A stretch of DNA of 64,000 nucleotides from Treponema sp. UBA4873 (GCA_002399405.1 DHDP01000002.1:392409-456408), one strand, 5' to 3'. Positions 26,109 to 35,150 are shown, numbered from the stretch's first letter. Translations and numbers: made by a program. The notes: generated by a model not told the origin, from the sequence alone.

Positions 26109-26145
26109 CGTCAAAGTCAAGCAAAATAAATCATAAAACGTCAAA
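26109..26145 (-). promoter_or_regulatory. repeated TTTGACG motif upstream of fruR
   Basis: On the - strand TTTGACG occurs at 26109-26115 and 26139-26145, exactly 30 bp apart, or about three helical turns. A further TTGAC lies between them. The spacing fits a DeoR-type multi-copy operator. It is judged by pattern only. Confidence 0.4.
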
Positions 26146-26182
26146 TTAAATCAATTTCGGGCACGAAGCGCAATCAAAGGAT

Positions 26183-26220
26183 AAAAAGAACCGTCCTGAG
26201 AGATTTACTCACGGGACGGT
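26183..26220 (-). terminator. terminator of ptsI
   Basis: On the - strand ACCGTCC pairs with GGACGGT (26190-26196 with 26214-26220), with extra inner pairs (TGAG/CTCA) and a following U-rich run. It separates ptsI from the fru operon. Confidence 0.85.
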
Positions 26221-26267
26221 CCGGTATGGTTTGAAAAATAGTTTTTTATGCGGAAGGAACGGTGTAT

Positions 26268-27881
26268 TTACGCCGTTTCGCGTATCTTTTCGCGGACAGT
26301 AAGAACGCTTGCGGGCGAGACGGAAAGTTCGTCTATTCCCATTCCGATGAACGTTTCCGTAAGCGTCGTGTCCGCGCCGAGTTCGCCGCAGATTCCGACC
26401 CAGCAGTCGTGTTTGTGGCCGCTTTCGACAGTCATCTTAATCATTTTCAGGACTGCCGGATGATGCTGGTCGTAGAATCTGTCGAGCTTTGCGTTCTGCC
26501 GGTCGATAGCAAGCGTGTACTGCGTAAGGTCGTTCGTACCGATGCTGAAGAAATCGACTTCGGCGGCAAGGTCCTCGCTTATCATGACGGCGGCGGGTGT
26601 TTCAATCATGATTCCTTCCTCGACGTTGCCGTAGGAGATATTCTCTTTGCTCAGTTCCGAACGGACTTCCGCGGAAATTTCTTTAATGCGGCGCACTTCC
26701 TGCAGCGACGTAATCATCGGATACATGATTGATACGGTGCCGAACGCGCTTGCCCGGTAAATGGCGCGCAGCTGCGTTTTGAACAGTTCGGGGCGTTCAA
26801 GGCAGATGCGTATTGCGCGGAATCCCATCGCCGGATTTTCCTCGTGGTCGAGCTTGAAATAGTCGGCCTTTTTGTCGGCGCCTATGTCGAGCGTCCTGAT
26901 GACGACTTTTTTTCCTTTCATCTTCCTGGCGACGTTCTTATATGCGACGAACTGCTCTTCTTCGGTCGGATAGGTATCGCGTCCGATATACAGAAATTCG
27001 CTGCGGAAAAGACCGATGCCCGCCGCGTCGTTTTCGAGCACCGCTTCGACGTCGTTTACGCTTCCGATGTTCGCATACAGACTGATATGTCTGCCGCTTT
27101 TCGTGACGTCGTCTTTACCTTTCAGTTCCATGAGCCGTTCTCTGCGCTCTTCTTCCTCCGCCCGCTTCTTTTTAAGAACGGCAAGCGTCTCTTCATCAGG
27201 TTCAATAATCACTTCGCCGGTAAAACCGTCGACTGCAGCCTGCTTTCCGTTCCATTCCGGGTTGACGATGACCCCGGTGACTGCGGGAATGTTCATCGTG
27301 CGCGCAAGGATTGCTGTGTGTGAGTTCGACGAGCCGTATTTCGTAACGAACGCGAGCACTTTGCTTTTGTCGAGCTGCACCGTTTCCGCAGGCGTAAGAT
27401 CGTCCGCTGCAAGGATGAACGGAGTTGCACTTGTAAGACTTTCCGGTTCCTGCCCGGAGAGGATACAGAGAATGCGGCGCGAAATATCCTTAATATCGAA
27501 GGAACGGGCTTTCATATAATCGTCGTCCATGTCGGAAAATGTCTTCGCGAAAGTATCGCCGGTTGTCTGTACGGCATATTCGGCGTTGTCGTGATGTTCC
27601 CTGATCATTTTCCAGATTGAATCGTTGTAATCGTCATCGGAAAGCATCATCGCCTGCACTTCAAAAATTTCGGCAGTGTCTTTATCGACCTCGTGTTTTG
27701 CTTTTTCGTAGACTTCGTTCAGCTGTCTGATTGCGGCGTCGCGCGCGTCTTCATACCGTTTTACTTCCGCCTCTGCGGCGGTGATTTCGCGGCGGGCGGT
27801 GTCGATCTCGACTTTCCGGTAATATTTTATACTACCGACCGCGACTCCCCGGTAAATTGATTTTCCGTTGTATTTTTTCAT
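26268..27881 (-). CDS. ptsI: PTS Enzyme I
   Basis: A 537-aa phosphoenolpyruvate-protein phosphotransferase that starts the PTS relay. It has the phospho-His in SSNSHTAILAR (about 193), the PEP-binding GIGLFRSEFLYIGRD (about 295), LDIGADK, IGTNDLTQYTLAIDR (about 450) and the Cys of GICGELG (about 500). The start at 27881 has GGGAG about 11 nt upstream; an earlier in-frame start would add 18 unlikely residues. It serves the fructose PTS and other sugars. A second Enzyme I is encoded at 43085. Confidence 0.93.
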   Translation of the reverse strand: MKKYNGKSIYRGVAVGSIKYYRKVEIDTARREITAAEAEVKRYEDARDAAIRQLNEVYEKAKHEVDKDTAEIFEVQAMMLSDDDYNDSIWKMIREHHDNAEYAVQTTGDTFAKTFSDMDDDYMKARSFDIKDISRRILCILSGQEPESLTSATPFILAADDLTPAETVQLDKSKVLAFVTKYGSSNSHTAILARTMNIPAVTGVIVNPEWNGKQAAVDGFTGEVIIEPDEETLAVLKKKRAEEEERRERLMELKGKDDVTKSGRHISLYANIGSVNDVEAVLENDAAGIGLFRSEFLYIGRDTYPTEEEQFVAYKNVARKMKGKKVVIRTLDIGADKKADYFKLDHEENPAMGFRAIRICLERPELFKTQLRAIYRASAFGTVSIMYPMITSLQEVRRIKEISAEVRSELSKENISYGNVEEGIMIETPAAVMISEDLAAEVDFFSIGTNDLTQYTLAIDRQNAKLDRFYDQHHPAVLKMIKMTVESGHKHDCWVGICGELGADTTLTETFIGMGIDELSVSPASVLTVREKIRETA

Positions 27882-27966
27882 ACTTTGTGTACTCCCAATA
27901 AAAGTCAAGCAGGGCTTGCGGCTCCACAATATCACAAAGCGGGCGTTTTTAAAACCGGTCCGGCGT

Positions 27967-28006
27967 AAAAAAACGCCCGATTGCTGTACAGTACGGCAAT
28001 CGGGCG
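27967..28006 (-). terminator. terminator of acyl-CoA synthetase gene
   Basis: An 11-bp perfect stem, CGCCCGATTGC (27974-27984) with GCAATCGGGCG (27996-28006), is followed on the - strand by seven U (27967-27973). Confidence 0.9.
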
Positions 28007-28032
28007 GAGTATGACTTACGTGTGTATAGTGG

Positions 28033-29766
28033 CTATTTTTTATAATTTCGTTTTACTTTAAGCGTCGTCGTCATTTCGAGCGGTTTTTCGAGAATCTCGA
28101 TCCGGCTGATCCGCGCGTACGGCTGCAGCGTTCTGTTCACCGTGTCGACGTCTGTCTGGATAATTTCCTTAACGTCGTCGGAGGCGAACATCTCTTCGCG
28201 CTTTACGCCGAGCTTGGTAAACACTTCATCGCTCGGATAAATGAGCGCCTCGATACCCTCGGACTTCGTGCTCTGGTCCTCGATGTAGCTCTGGACGGTA
28301 ATCTGCTGAATGTCGTCGTAGAGCTGGAACGCGTCCTCTATTTCTTCCGGATATACGTTCTTTCCGCCCGACGTAACGATGATGTTTTTTGCCCGGCCGC
28401 AGAGGATAAGGTAATGTTCGCTGTCGAGTTTTCCGATGTCTCCCGTCTTGAAGAACCCGTCCTCCGTGAACATTTTCGCCGTCTCTTCCGGCATGTTGTA
28501 GTATCCCTTCATGACCATCGGGCCTTTTACCGCAATTTCGCCGACGCCGTCTTTGTCGGGATTAAGGATTTTTATTTCTTCATGCGGGTAAAAATCCTTG
28601 CCGACGCTTTCGATTTTGAAATGCTCAATAGGATTAAGCGCGAGAATAGGACTTGTTTCCGTAAGGCCGTATCCCTGAATAAAGTTGATTCCGGCCGCGT
28701 TGTACGCTTTGAACACACCCGACGAAAGCGGTCCGCCGCCGCAGATTGCAACGCGCAGCGTATAGATGTTCGCCTGCTGGAGAACAGCTTTGAAAAGAAC
28801 TTTTCCGGGATTTTTTCCGGTAATTTTTTTTATGATGTATGAAAGAGCCATAAGGAATTTCATGAGGCCGGAGACGAGCGGACCTTTTTCGCGTATGCCT
28901 TTCGTAATGCCGGCGAGCAGTTTGTTGTACAGAAGCGGAACGCCGAGCATGACGGTGATTTTACCTTCCCGCAGTTCCTTCATGAGGCGGGAGACGGCCA
29001 TGCTTTTACCGAACACGATTTCCGCGCCTGTAGACAGCGGATTGATGAACGCCGCCTGCATCGTATACGCGTGGTGAATCGGGAGGAGCGCGTAGAAGAC
29101 GTCGCCGTTCCCGTGGTTAAAATTCGACTGCGCGATGTAGCAGTCCGAAATGAAATTTTCGTGAGTAAGCATGACGCCTTTCGGGGTTCCGGTCGTACCC
29201 GACGTAAACAGAATCGCCGCAACGTCGTCAGGTACTGCCGGCGGATTTTCCGGTACGTCTCCGGCGGTTTCCAGATCGTACACGTACGTCTCGGGATATT
29301 TCGGGCTGAGGGAATACACGTTTCTGCCGGGATGCTGGCGGAGAATATCGTATTTTTCCTCATCCGCAAAAATGATTTTAGGCTGGGCAGTCTGAATCAG
29401 GTTTTCCGTTTCATTGTCGTGAAGCGCATAATCAAGCGGAACGATTATTCCCGAAGCAAAAAGAGCTGCAAGATACACTGTGCTCCACTCAGGTGAATTT
29501 TTGCCGGTAACGGCCACTTTGTCGCCCTTTCTGATTCCGTTTGCGGTCATCCATTTTGCAAGCTTCCTGACGTTCGCAAGTACCTGCGCATAGGTAAGCG
29601 TACGTTTTGTGCAGTCGGAACCTTCGAAATCGGTAAAACAGGGGCTGTCAGGATACCTGTCAGCAGAAATCATGAGAACCTGCGGGAATGTCGGCCACTT
29701 TGTATTAAAGAATCTGCCGCGGTATGCGTCCAGAAACGTCCATGGGTGTATTTCTTTATCTGTCAT
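28033..29766 (-). CDS. AMP-dependent long-chain acyl-CoA synthetase
   Basis: A 577-aa ANL-superfamily ligase that activates a fatty acid, or another carboxylate, through an acyl-adenylate to the CoA ester. The P-loop is LFTSGTTGTPKGVMLTH (about 188), GYGLTETSPIL (about 362) follows, then FKTGDIG and a C-terminal adenylation Lys in TLKVKRN (about 572). The likely use is incorporation of exogenous fatty acids into lipids, since spirochaetes often scavenge them; that is inference. It is a single gene divergent from the NlpC/P60 gene, with its own terminator. Confidence 0.88.
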   Translation of the reverse strand: MTDKEIHPWTFLDAYRGRFFNTKWPTFPQVLMISADRYPDSPCFTDFEGSDCTKRTLTYAQVLANVRKLAKWMTANGIRKGDKVAVTGKNSPEWSTVYLAALFASGIIVPLDYALHDNETENLIQTAQPKIIFADEEKYDILRQHPGRNVYSLSPKYPETYVYDLETAGDVPENPPAVPDDVAAILFTSGTTGTPKGVMLTHENFISDCYIAQSNFNHGNGDVFYALLPIHHAYTMQAAFINPLSTGAEIVFGKSMAVSRLMKELREGKITVMLGVPLLYNKLLAGITKGIREKGPLVSGLMKFLMALSYIIKKITGKNPGKVLFKAVLQQANIYTLRVAICGGGPLSSGVFKAYNAAGINFIQGYGLTETSPILALNPIEHFKIESVGKDFYPHEEIKILNPDKDGVGEIAVKGPMVMKGYYNMPEETAKMFTEDGFFKTGDIGKLDSEHYLILCGRAKNIIVTSGGKNVYPEEIEDAFQLYDDIQQITVQSYIEDQSTKSEGIEALIYPSDEVFTKLGVKREEMFASDDVKEIIQTDVDTVNRTLQPYARISRIEILEKPLEMTTTLKVKRNYKK

Positions 29767-29836
29767 GTATTACCTCAATAGATTATATTTTACCATAAAT
29801 CGGCAGATAGGAGTAAAAAAAATTGCGAAAAATGCC

Positions 29837-29842
29837 TATAAT
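29837..29842 (+). promoter_or_regulatory. -10 box directly before NlpC/P60 gene
   Basis: A consensus TATAAT lies 6 nt before the ATG at 29849; no good -35 and no well-placed Shine-Dalgarno are seen. If used, it would give a leaderless mRNA. Confidence 0.4.
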
Positions 29843-29848
29843 GAAGAT

Positions 29849-30982
29849 ATGAATAAATTATCAGAATTCTGCCGTACTGCTGCGGTTGTTTGTACAGTGT
29901 TTCTTTTTGTGTGCATCCCGGTTACGGCTGAGGAAATAAGTTCGGCACGTGCGCAGGTTCAGCGCGAAACGATTGTCGCTGATGCGAAAAAATATATCGG
30001 TTCTCCGTATGTGGACGGCGCAATCGGCCCGGATACCTTCGACTGCTCCGGTTTTATTTACTTTATTGCGCGCGATGCAGTAAGCGTGCAGCTTCCGCGT
30101 ACCGCGAAGGCGATATACAGTTTCGTGAAAGTGATTCCCGACAGCAAGCTTGAGCCGGGCGACCTTGTTTTTTTCAAAACAACGGAATCGGGAACCGTTT
30201 CCCACGTCGGATTGTATATCGGCAAAAGACAGTTCATTCACGCGGCAAGCGACGGTCCTAACAACGGCGTGATTGCGTCGTCGCTCAACGAGGCGTACTG
30301 GAAAGCGCATTATGCGGGGGCCGGGAAATTTCTCGAACCGGGCGATCCTGCGTACAGTTTTGCGGATGATACGGAAGACGGCGCCGCCGGTGCGGGCATT
30401 CCCGTAAAATCTGCGCCGGAGAAAAAATCGGCATGGGAAATCAGTTCCGCGGAATACGGCACGGCGGGCGGTACGTCTTTCTTCGACAGTCTCGTGTGCA
30501 ATTTTTCATTGTCGCTCGACTGGTCGCTGTTTACGACGAATCAGTTCGTGCCGAACTACCGCGGTCTCAATACGCAGGCGGACGTGACGGTGACGAAGTG
30601 GCCGCTGAATCCCGGTGCGGGCGTCATGATGCGCTGGAATTACGGCACCCGTTCGTTCCAGATACCGCTCGTACTTACGCTGTCGTTTACTGATTTTATG
30701 CGCATATACGCCGGCCCCGTCATTACAATCGGCTCATGCTCGCTGCCTGCGACCGACACGGAGATACGCGCGTCTTTCTTCCCGGGAATTGCAGGCGTGT
30801 CGTTCAGTCTGCCGTCGTTTACCCAGGGAGACGTAAAGGTGCGGATTATCCAGGATATCAGCTATACGGTATTCAACAACACGGACGGTGCGGCGCTTTC
30901 ATTTATAGAATCGGCGACTGCGGGGCTTGTTTTTTCAACGGGCGTACGTGTAACCTTTCCGCTTTCCATGTTTACTAAATAG
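29849..30982 (+). CDS. NlpC/P60 peptidase with barrel-like C-terminus
   Basis: A 377-aa exported protein. Residues 1-27 form a signal peptide ending VTAEE. Residues about 38-165 are an NlpC/P60 cysteine-peptidase domain, which cleaves peptidoglycan cross-peptides: catalytic Cys in DTFDCSGFIYF, LEPGDLVFFKT, and His in VSHVGLYIGKRQFIHAAS. After a linker rich in Ala/Gly/Asp (about 170-205), the last ~165 residues are a run of alternating hydrophobic strands with Trp/Tyr/Phe (SLSLDWSLFTTNQF, VMMRWNYGTRSFQIPL), like a small outer-membrane beta-barrel. That domain fusion is unusual. The start is the first Met giving a good signal peptide. Confidence 0.85.
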   Translation: MNKLSEFCRTAAVVCTVFLFVCIPVTAEEISSARAQVQRETIVADAKKYIGSPYVDGAIGPDTFDCSGFIYFIARDAVSVQLPRTAKAIYSFVKVIPDSKLEPGDLVFFKTTESGTVSHVGLYIGKRQFIHAASDGPNNGVIASSLNEAYWKAHYAGAGKFLEPGDPAYSFADDTEDGAAGAGIPVKSAPEKKSAWEISSAEYGTAGGTSFFDSLVCNFSLSLDWSLFTTNQFVPNYRGLNTQADVTVTKWPLNPGAGVMMRWNYGTRSFQIPLVLTLSFTDFMRIYAGPVITIGSCSLPATDTEIRASFFPGIAGVSFSLPSFTQGDVKVRIIQDISYTVFNNTDGAALSFIESATAGLVFSTGVRVTFPLSMFTK

Positions 30983-31002
30983 CGGGAAAACGAGGTGCAA
31001 TC

Positions 31003-31656
31003 ATGAAACTGATGAAATATCTGCTGCCGGCGGTCGTCCTTCCGGGCGTGCTGTTTTTTTCGGGATGCACGGCGTCCGTTGAAGTCCGTGCCCGCTCTGA
31101 CGGAAGTTCGTCCGTACGGTACGATGCGGCGTTCGGCACCGCTTTTGTCGAAGTGATGAAGTCTCTGTCGGATGCGGGCACCGGCCCTCTTTTCGACACG
31201 CAGACGATGACGGAGCAGTTTCAAAAAGCCGGCATACCGGACGCAAAGGTGTCGTCGCAGAACGACGCGTCGCTTGCGGTTTCGGCGCTGCTTTCCTCCG
31301 GTGCAAAAGATCCTGTTTCCGCTTCCGGCTGCATTTCCGGCACTGCGCGCAGCGTGACGCTTACGTTGTCTCCCGAAAAGCTCTCCGCGCTTTACGCGTC
31401 GCTGCCGGAAGCGGTCCAGTCGTACATCGACCTGTTCATGGCGCCGGTGTTCGGCGGCGAACCTATGACGGCGCAGGATTACGTTGATCTTGTCGCGTCG
31501 GTGTACGGGAAGCCGCTGAGCGGTGAAATCGCCGCGGCGAATGTCCGTATTACGCTGTATGGACCTGACGGAAGCGGCGTCAAAAAAACAGCGACTGTTC
31601 CGCTTACCGACATTCTTACCGCGACGAAACCGCTTACGTATGCGGTGTCGTGGTAA
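31003..31656 (+). CDS. putative lipoprotein
   Basis: A 217-aa protein with a clear lipoprotein signal (MKLMKYLLPAVVLPGVLFFS followed by GC, lipidated Cys about residue 22). The mature part is Ser/Ala-rich, with SVEVRARSDGSSSVRYDAAFG near the front. I do not recognise the family, and no catalytic motif is visible. It follows the NlpC/P60 gene by 20 bp with GAGGTG before the ATG, so both envelope proteins are probably made together. Confidence 0.75.
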   Translation: MKLMKYLLPAVVLPGVLFFSGCTASVEVRARSDGSSSVRYDAAFGTAFVEVMKSLSDAGTGPLFDTQTMTEQFQKAGIPDAKVSSQNDASLAVSALLSSGAKDPVSASGCISGTARSVTLTLSPEKLSALYASLPEAVQSYIDLFMAPVFGGEPMTAQDYVDLVASVYGKPLSGEIAAANVRITLYGPDGSGVKKTATVPLTDILTATKPLTYAVSW

Positions 31657-31788
31657 TCTTCAGTTAATAAACATAATATCCCTTTGCAAAACGATTGTTT
31701 CGATTTATAATTGAAGACAAAATTGAATCCATCGATTTCGATAAGAAATCGGGAATATAAAATATATTTGCTGTTCAGGAGAATAAAA

Positions 31789-32271
31789 ATGGCAAAAGCT
31801 GGAAAAGCCGGATTCTCTAAGGACCTTTATGATTTTATAAAGGTCTGGAAGGATAAGCCGGGCAATCTCATCATGATCCTGCATCGTGTGCAGGAGGAAC
31901 AGGGCTACATTTCAAAAGATGCAGCCATGGAAGTTTCTGAACTCGCCGGAATACCAGTTGCACGTGTATTCGGTGTCGTCTCATTCTACCACTTCTTCAA
32001 AACGCAGAAGCCCGGAAAGAATCAAATCAGCGTTTGCCTTGGTACAGCCTGTTACCTTAAGGGCGGTCAGGATATTATCGACGAAGCCCGCGCTCAACTC
32101 AAACTTACAGACAAAATGGTTTCAACTGAAGACGGCCTCTTCTCTGTAGAACCGGTCCGCTGCATAGGATGCTGCGGTCTTGCTCCTGTTATGTCTATTA
32201 ACGGCGATGTCTACGGGAAACTCACCAAGAATCAGGTGAAGGGAATTCTGGACAAATACCGCAGCGCATAA
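31789..32271 (+). CDS. hndA: hydrogenase subunit, NuoE-like [2Fe-2S]
   Basis: A 160-aa NuoE-like subunit (HndA or HydC) of a soluble multimeric [FeFe]-hydrogenase. The thioredoxin-fold [2Fe-2S] site is SVCLGTACYLKGG (C-x4-C, about 82-87) plus RCIGCCGLAP (C-x3-C, about 123-127). It passes electrons between NAD(P)H and the hydrogenase subunit. The ATG at 31789 is preceded by CAGGAG. It is the first gene of the operon hndA-HATPase-hndB-hndC-hndD. Confidence 0.92.
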   Translation: MAKAGKAGFSKDLYDFIKVWKDKPGNLIMILHRVQEEQGYISKDAAMEVSELAGIPVARVFGVVSFYHFFKTQKPGKNQISVCLGTACYLKGGQDIIDEARAQLKLTDKMVSTEDGLFSVEPVRCIGCCGLAPVMSINGDVYGKLTKNQVKGILDKYRSA

Positions 32272-32286
32272 AGGGAGCGGTCTGCC

Positions 32287-32826
32287 ATGCATTACACGTT
32301 GTGCGATATGATTGCCGACATAACTGCGAACAGCGTTGAAGCCGGAGCAACTCACATAACGCTTGAATGCATACAGACCCGGGATGCGCTTGACGTTACG
32401 GTAGCGGACAACGGCAAAGGTATGAGCAGCGAAACGCTCGTGAAAGCCGAAGATCCGTTTTTTACCGACGGAAAAAAACATCCGAACAGAAAAGTCGGAC
32501 TGGGTATTCCGTTTCTTATCCAGACGGCCGAAGAGACTGACGGTTCCTGGGATATTCAATCCGTACCGGGCAAAGGAACGACGGTAACCATGAAATTCAA
32601 TCTGGCAAACATAGATACACCGCCTGTCGGAAATCTTCCGGATTTATTTCTTGATGTACTTACGCTTCCTGGAAATTACGACATGGATATACACCGGACG
32701 GATAACGCGGCGGGACTTGATTATACGGTCAACCGCAACGAGCTGAAGGATGCATTGGGCGGAGAGCTTGAATCTGCCGAATCTCAGATACTGCTCAGAA
32801 AGTTCATCGAATCTCAGGAAGTATGA
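32287..32826 (+). CDS. HATPase-domain protein in hydrogenase operon
   Basis: A 179-aa protein with a GHKL ATPase domain of histidine-kinase type (about 1-110): N box DITANSVEAGATH, G1 VADNGKGMS, G2 VGLGIPFL and GKGTTVTM. There is no phospho-acceptor His domain, sensor or membrane segment, so it is not a whole kinase; it resembles anti-sigma-factor-like ATPases. The C-terminal 70 residues are unique. Similar genes sit inside hydrogenase operons of some clostridia and thermophiles, so a regulatory or assembly role is possible. Confidence 0.82.
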   Translation: MHYTLCDMIADITANSVEAGATHITLECIQTRDALDVTVADNGKGMSSETLVKAEDPFFTDGKKHPNRKVGLGIPFLIQTAEETDGSWDIQSVPGKGTTVTMKFNLANIDTPPVGNLPDLFLDVLTLPGNYDMDIHRTDNAAGLDYTVNRNELKDALGGELESAESQILLRKFIESQEV

Positions 32827-32877
32827 AAAAAGTTCGGGACGACCCCGTAACTTACATCGATGTTCTAGGAGAATGCT

Positions 32878-33267
32878 ATGACATTGGAAGAACTGCGCAA
32901 AATGCGCAATCAGATGAAAACAGAAGTTGAAAAACGCGAGACCGCCGGAAAAACCACACAGATTATCGTCGGTATGGGAACATGCGGTATTGCTTCGGGA
33001 GCGAAGGATACGTTCAACACGTTCCTTAAACTTATTGAAGAAAAAGGGCTTGCAGATCACGTTATGCTCCGTCAGACAGGATGCATGGGTCTGTGCGCAC
33101 ACGAACCGACCGTCGAAGTCGTCGTACCGGATATGCCGCGTGTTATATACGGTGATGTCAAAGCCGATGTGGCGAAGGAAATCGTCGAGCAGCACATTAT
33201 CGGAAAGAAACTGCTCGACAACCTCATCATCGACAAACCCGCTGCCGACATCATAACAAAAAAATAG
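32878..33267 (+). CDS. hndB: hydrogenase subunit, [2Fe-2S] ferredoxin-like
   Basis: A 129-aa thioredoxin-like ferredoxin (HndB). TCGIASGAKDTF near residue 38 holds a single Cys where two are usual, while RQTGCMGLCAHEP holds the second pair (C-x3-C). In HndB-type proteins the cluster may be incomplete or unusually ligated. It probably transfers electrons between the NADH-oxidising HndC and the hydrogenase subunit. AGGAGA precedes the ATG and it lies 9 bp before hndC. Confidence 0.87.
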   Translation: MTLEELRKMRNQMKTEVEKRETAGKTTQIIVGMGTCGIASGAKDTFNTFLKLIEEKGLADHVMLRQTGCMGLCAHEPTVEVVVPDMPRVIYGDVKADVAKEIVEQHIIGKKLLDNLIIDKPAADIITKK

Positions 33268-33276
33268 GAGACAACG

Positions 33277-35058
33277 ATGGCATATTCACATTACATACTT
33301 GTCTGCGGCGGAACTGCCTGCGAATCAAGTTCATCGAAAAAAATTTATGAAAACCTCAAGATCGAAGCGAAAGCTCTGGGCGTCGCCGATGAAGTGCAGA
33401 TCGTTCAGACCGGATGCTTCGGTTTCTGCGAAAAGGGACCGATCGTAAAGGTTCTGCCGGAAGATTCATTCTACGTAAACGTCGTACCGGATGACGCACA
33501 CGAAATCATCGCCGAGCAGATTGTTAAGGGACGCGAAGTTCCGCGCCTGCTGTACGACAAGAACAGAAAATCGACGGAAGAAGTTTCGGACATTCCGTTC
33601 TATAAGAAACAGATCCGTATAGTTCTCCGCAACTGCGGCGTCATCAATCCTGAAAGCATCGAGGAATACATTGCACGCGACGGATATCTCGCGCTTGAAA
33701 AAGCGCTGTTTGAAATGACGCCCGAGCAGATTGTTCAGGAAGTTAAGGATTCCGGTCTCCGCGGACGCGGCGGCGCAGGATTTCCGACCGGTCTTAAATG
33801 GGAAGCCGGTCTTAAGGCGCAGGGCGACGTGAAATACGTCGTCTGCAATGCCGATGAAGGCGATCCGGGAGCATACATGGACCGCTCCACGATTGAAGGC
33901 GATCCGCATTCGATCCTTGAAGCCATGACAATTTGCGGCAAGGCAATCGGTTCCCACCACGGATTCATCTACATCCGCGCGGAATATCCGCTCGCTGTAC
34001 ACCGGCTCGAAGTCGCAATCAAACAGGCGACGGAAAAGGGGCTGCTCGGAAAGAACATTCTCGGTTCGAAATTCGACTTCGACATCGAAATCCGTCTCGG
34101 TGCGGGTGCGTTCGTCTGCGGTGAGGAAACCGCTCTGCTCCGCTCGATCGAAGGTATGCGCGGTATGCCGACGCCGAAACCGCCGTTCCCGGCACAGGCC
34201 GGTCTGTGGGGAAAACCGACGATCATCAACAACGTCGAAACGTGGGCGAACATCCCCGTCATCCTTACGAAAGGCGCCTCTTGGTATAATAAAATCGGCG
34301 ATGCCGATTCAAAGGGAACCAAAGTATTTGCTCTTACCGGCAAGATTGCAAACTCCGGTCTTGTCGAAGTTCCGATGGGAACGACGCTGCGCGAAATTAT
34401 TTTTGAAATCGGCGGCGGCATAAAGAACGGCAAAAAGTTCAAGGGCGTTCAGACGGGCGGTCCGTCGGGAGGCATCATTTCCGAGAAGGAACTCGACACG
34501 CCGATCGATTACGGCGCACTTGTACGCATGGGCTCCATGATGGGTTCCGGCGGTATGATCGTCATGGACGAGGACGACTGCGTCGTCGATATTGCAAAAT
34601 TCTACATGGAGTTCTGCGTCGACGAAAGCTGCGGCAAATGTTCTCCGTGCCGTATCGGTACCCGCCAGATGTATTCCATCCTTGAAAAACTTTCACGCGG
34701 AAACGGCACAATGCAGGATCTGCAGAAGCTCGAAGACATCGGAAGCGCCATGAAAGCATGCTCTCTGTGCGCTCTCGGTCAGTCGGCCCCCAATCCGACG
34801 CTTTCGACTCTCAAGAAATTCCATGATGAATACATTGCCCACGTCCAGGATAAAAAGTGCCCGGCGGGAAAATGCAAACATCTGCTTACGTTCTTCATCA
34901 CTGAGAAATGCATCGGATGCGGTGCCTGCGCACGTCAGTGCCCGGCGAATTGTATTTCCGGCGAGATCAAGACGCGTCACGTCATTGACCAGACGAAGTG
35001 CCTGAAGTGCGGTGCCTGCGAACGGACCTGCAAATTCCACGCTATCGAAAAAAAGTGA
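33277..35058 (+). CDS. hndC: hydrogenase NADH-binding subunit, NuoF-like
   Basis: A 593-aa flavoprotein subunit (HndC or HydB). An N-terminal [2Fe-2S] domain has CGGTAC and TGCFGFC. NADH and FMN bind through GRGGAGFPTGLKW (about 165) and VCNADEGDPGAYMDR. The [4Fe-4S] site is ESCGKCSPCRIG (about 448) with a later CSLCALG. A C-terminal 2[4Fe-4S] ferredoxin has CIGCGACARQCPANC and CLKCGACERTC. In electron-bifurcating hydrogenases this subunit oxidises NADH together with reduced ferredoxin. Its stop codon lies inside a strong hairpin (35055-35084). Confidence 0.94.
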   Translation: MAYSHYILVCGGTACESSSSKKIYENLKIEAKALGVADEVQIVQTGCFGFCEKGPIVKVLPEDSFYVNVVPDDAHEIIAEQIVKGREVPRLLYDKNRKSTEEVSDIPFYKKQIRIVLRNCGVINPESIEEYIARDGYLALEKALFEMTPEQIVQEVKDSGLRGRGGAGFPTGLKWEAGLKAQGDVKYVVCNADEGDPGAYMDRSTIEGDPHSILEAMTICGKAIGSHHGFIYIRAEYPLAVHRLEVAIKQATEKGLLGKNILGSKFDFDIEIRLGAGAFVCGEETALLRSIEGMRGMPTPKPPFPAQAGLWGKPTIINNVETWANIPVILTKGASWYNKIGDADSKGTKVFALTGKIANSGLVEVPMGTTLREIIFEIGGGIKNGKKFKGVQTGGPSGGIISEKELDTPIDYGALVRMGSMMGSGGMIVMDEDDCVVDIAKFYMEFCVDESCGKCSPCRIGTRQMYSILEKLSRGNGTMQDLQKLEDIGSAMKACSLCALGQSAPNPTLSTLKKFHDEYIAHVQDKKCPAGKCKHLLTFFITEKCIGCGACARQCPANCISGEIKTRHVIDQTKCLKCGACERTCKFHAIEKK

Positions 35059-35150
35059 AAAAGTACATCCATGTACTTTTTCACTGACAGTTTGCAGGCA
35101 AACTGCCAGTTACTGGAAGAAATAAGCCACGGGCCATCCATGGCCCTGTG
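35055..35150 (+). repeat. array of consecutive hairpins between hndC and hndD
   Basis: Hairpins follow one another. First is a 14-bp perfect stem, left arm 35055-35068 and right arm 35071-35084, containing the hndC stop codon. Next is CAGTTTGC/GCAAACTG (35088-35105), then CCAGT/ACTGG (35106-35116), then GGGCCAT/ATGGCCC with a flanking CAC/GTG (35128-35150). The first hairpin shares its AAAAAGTACA/TGTACTTTTT core with one at 59177-59210. They lie inside the operon, so they may set the relative amounts of HndC and HndD or protect mRNA ends. Confidence 0.8.
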
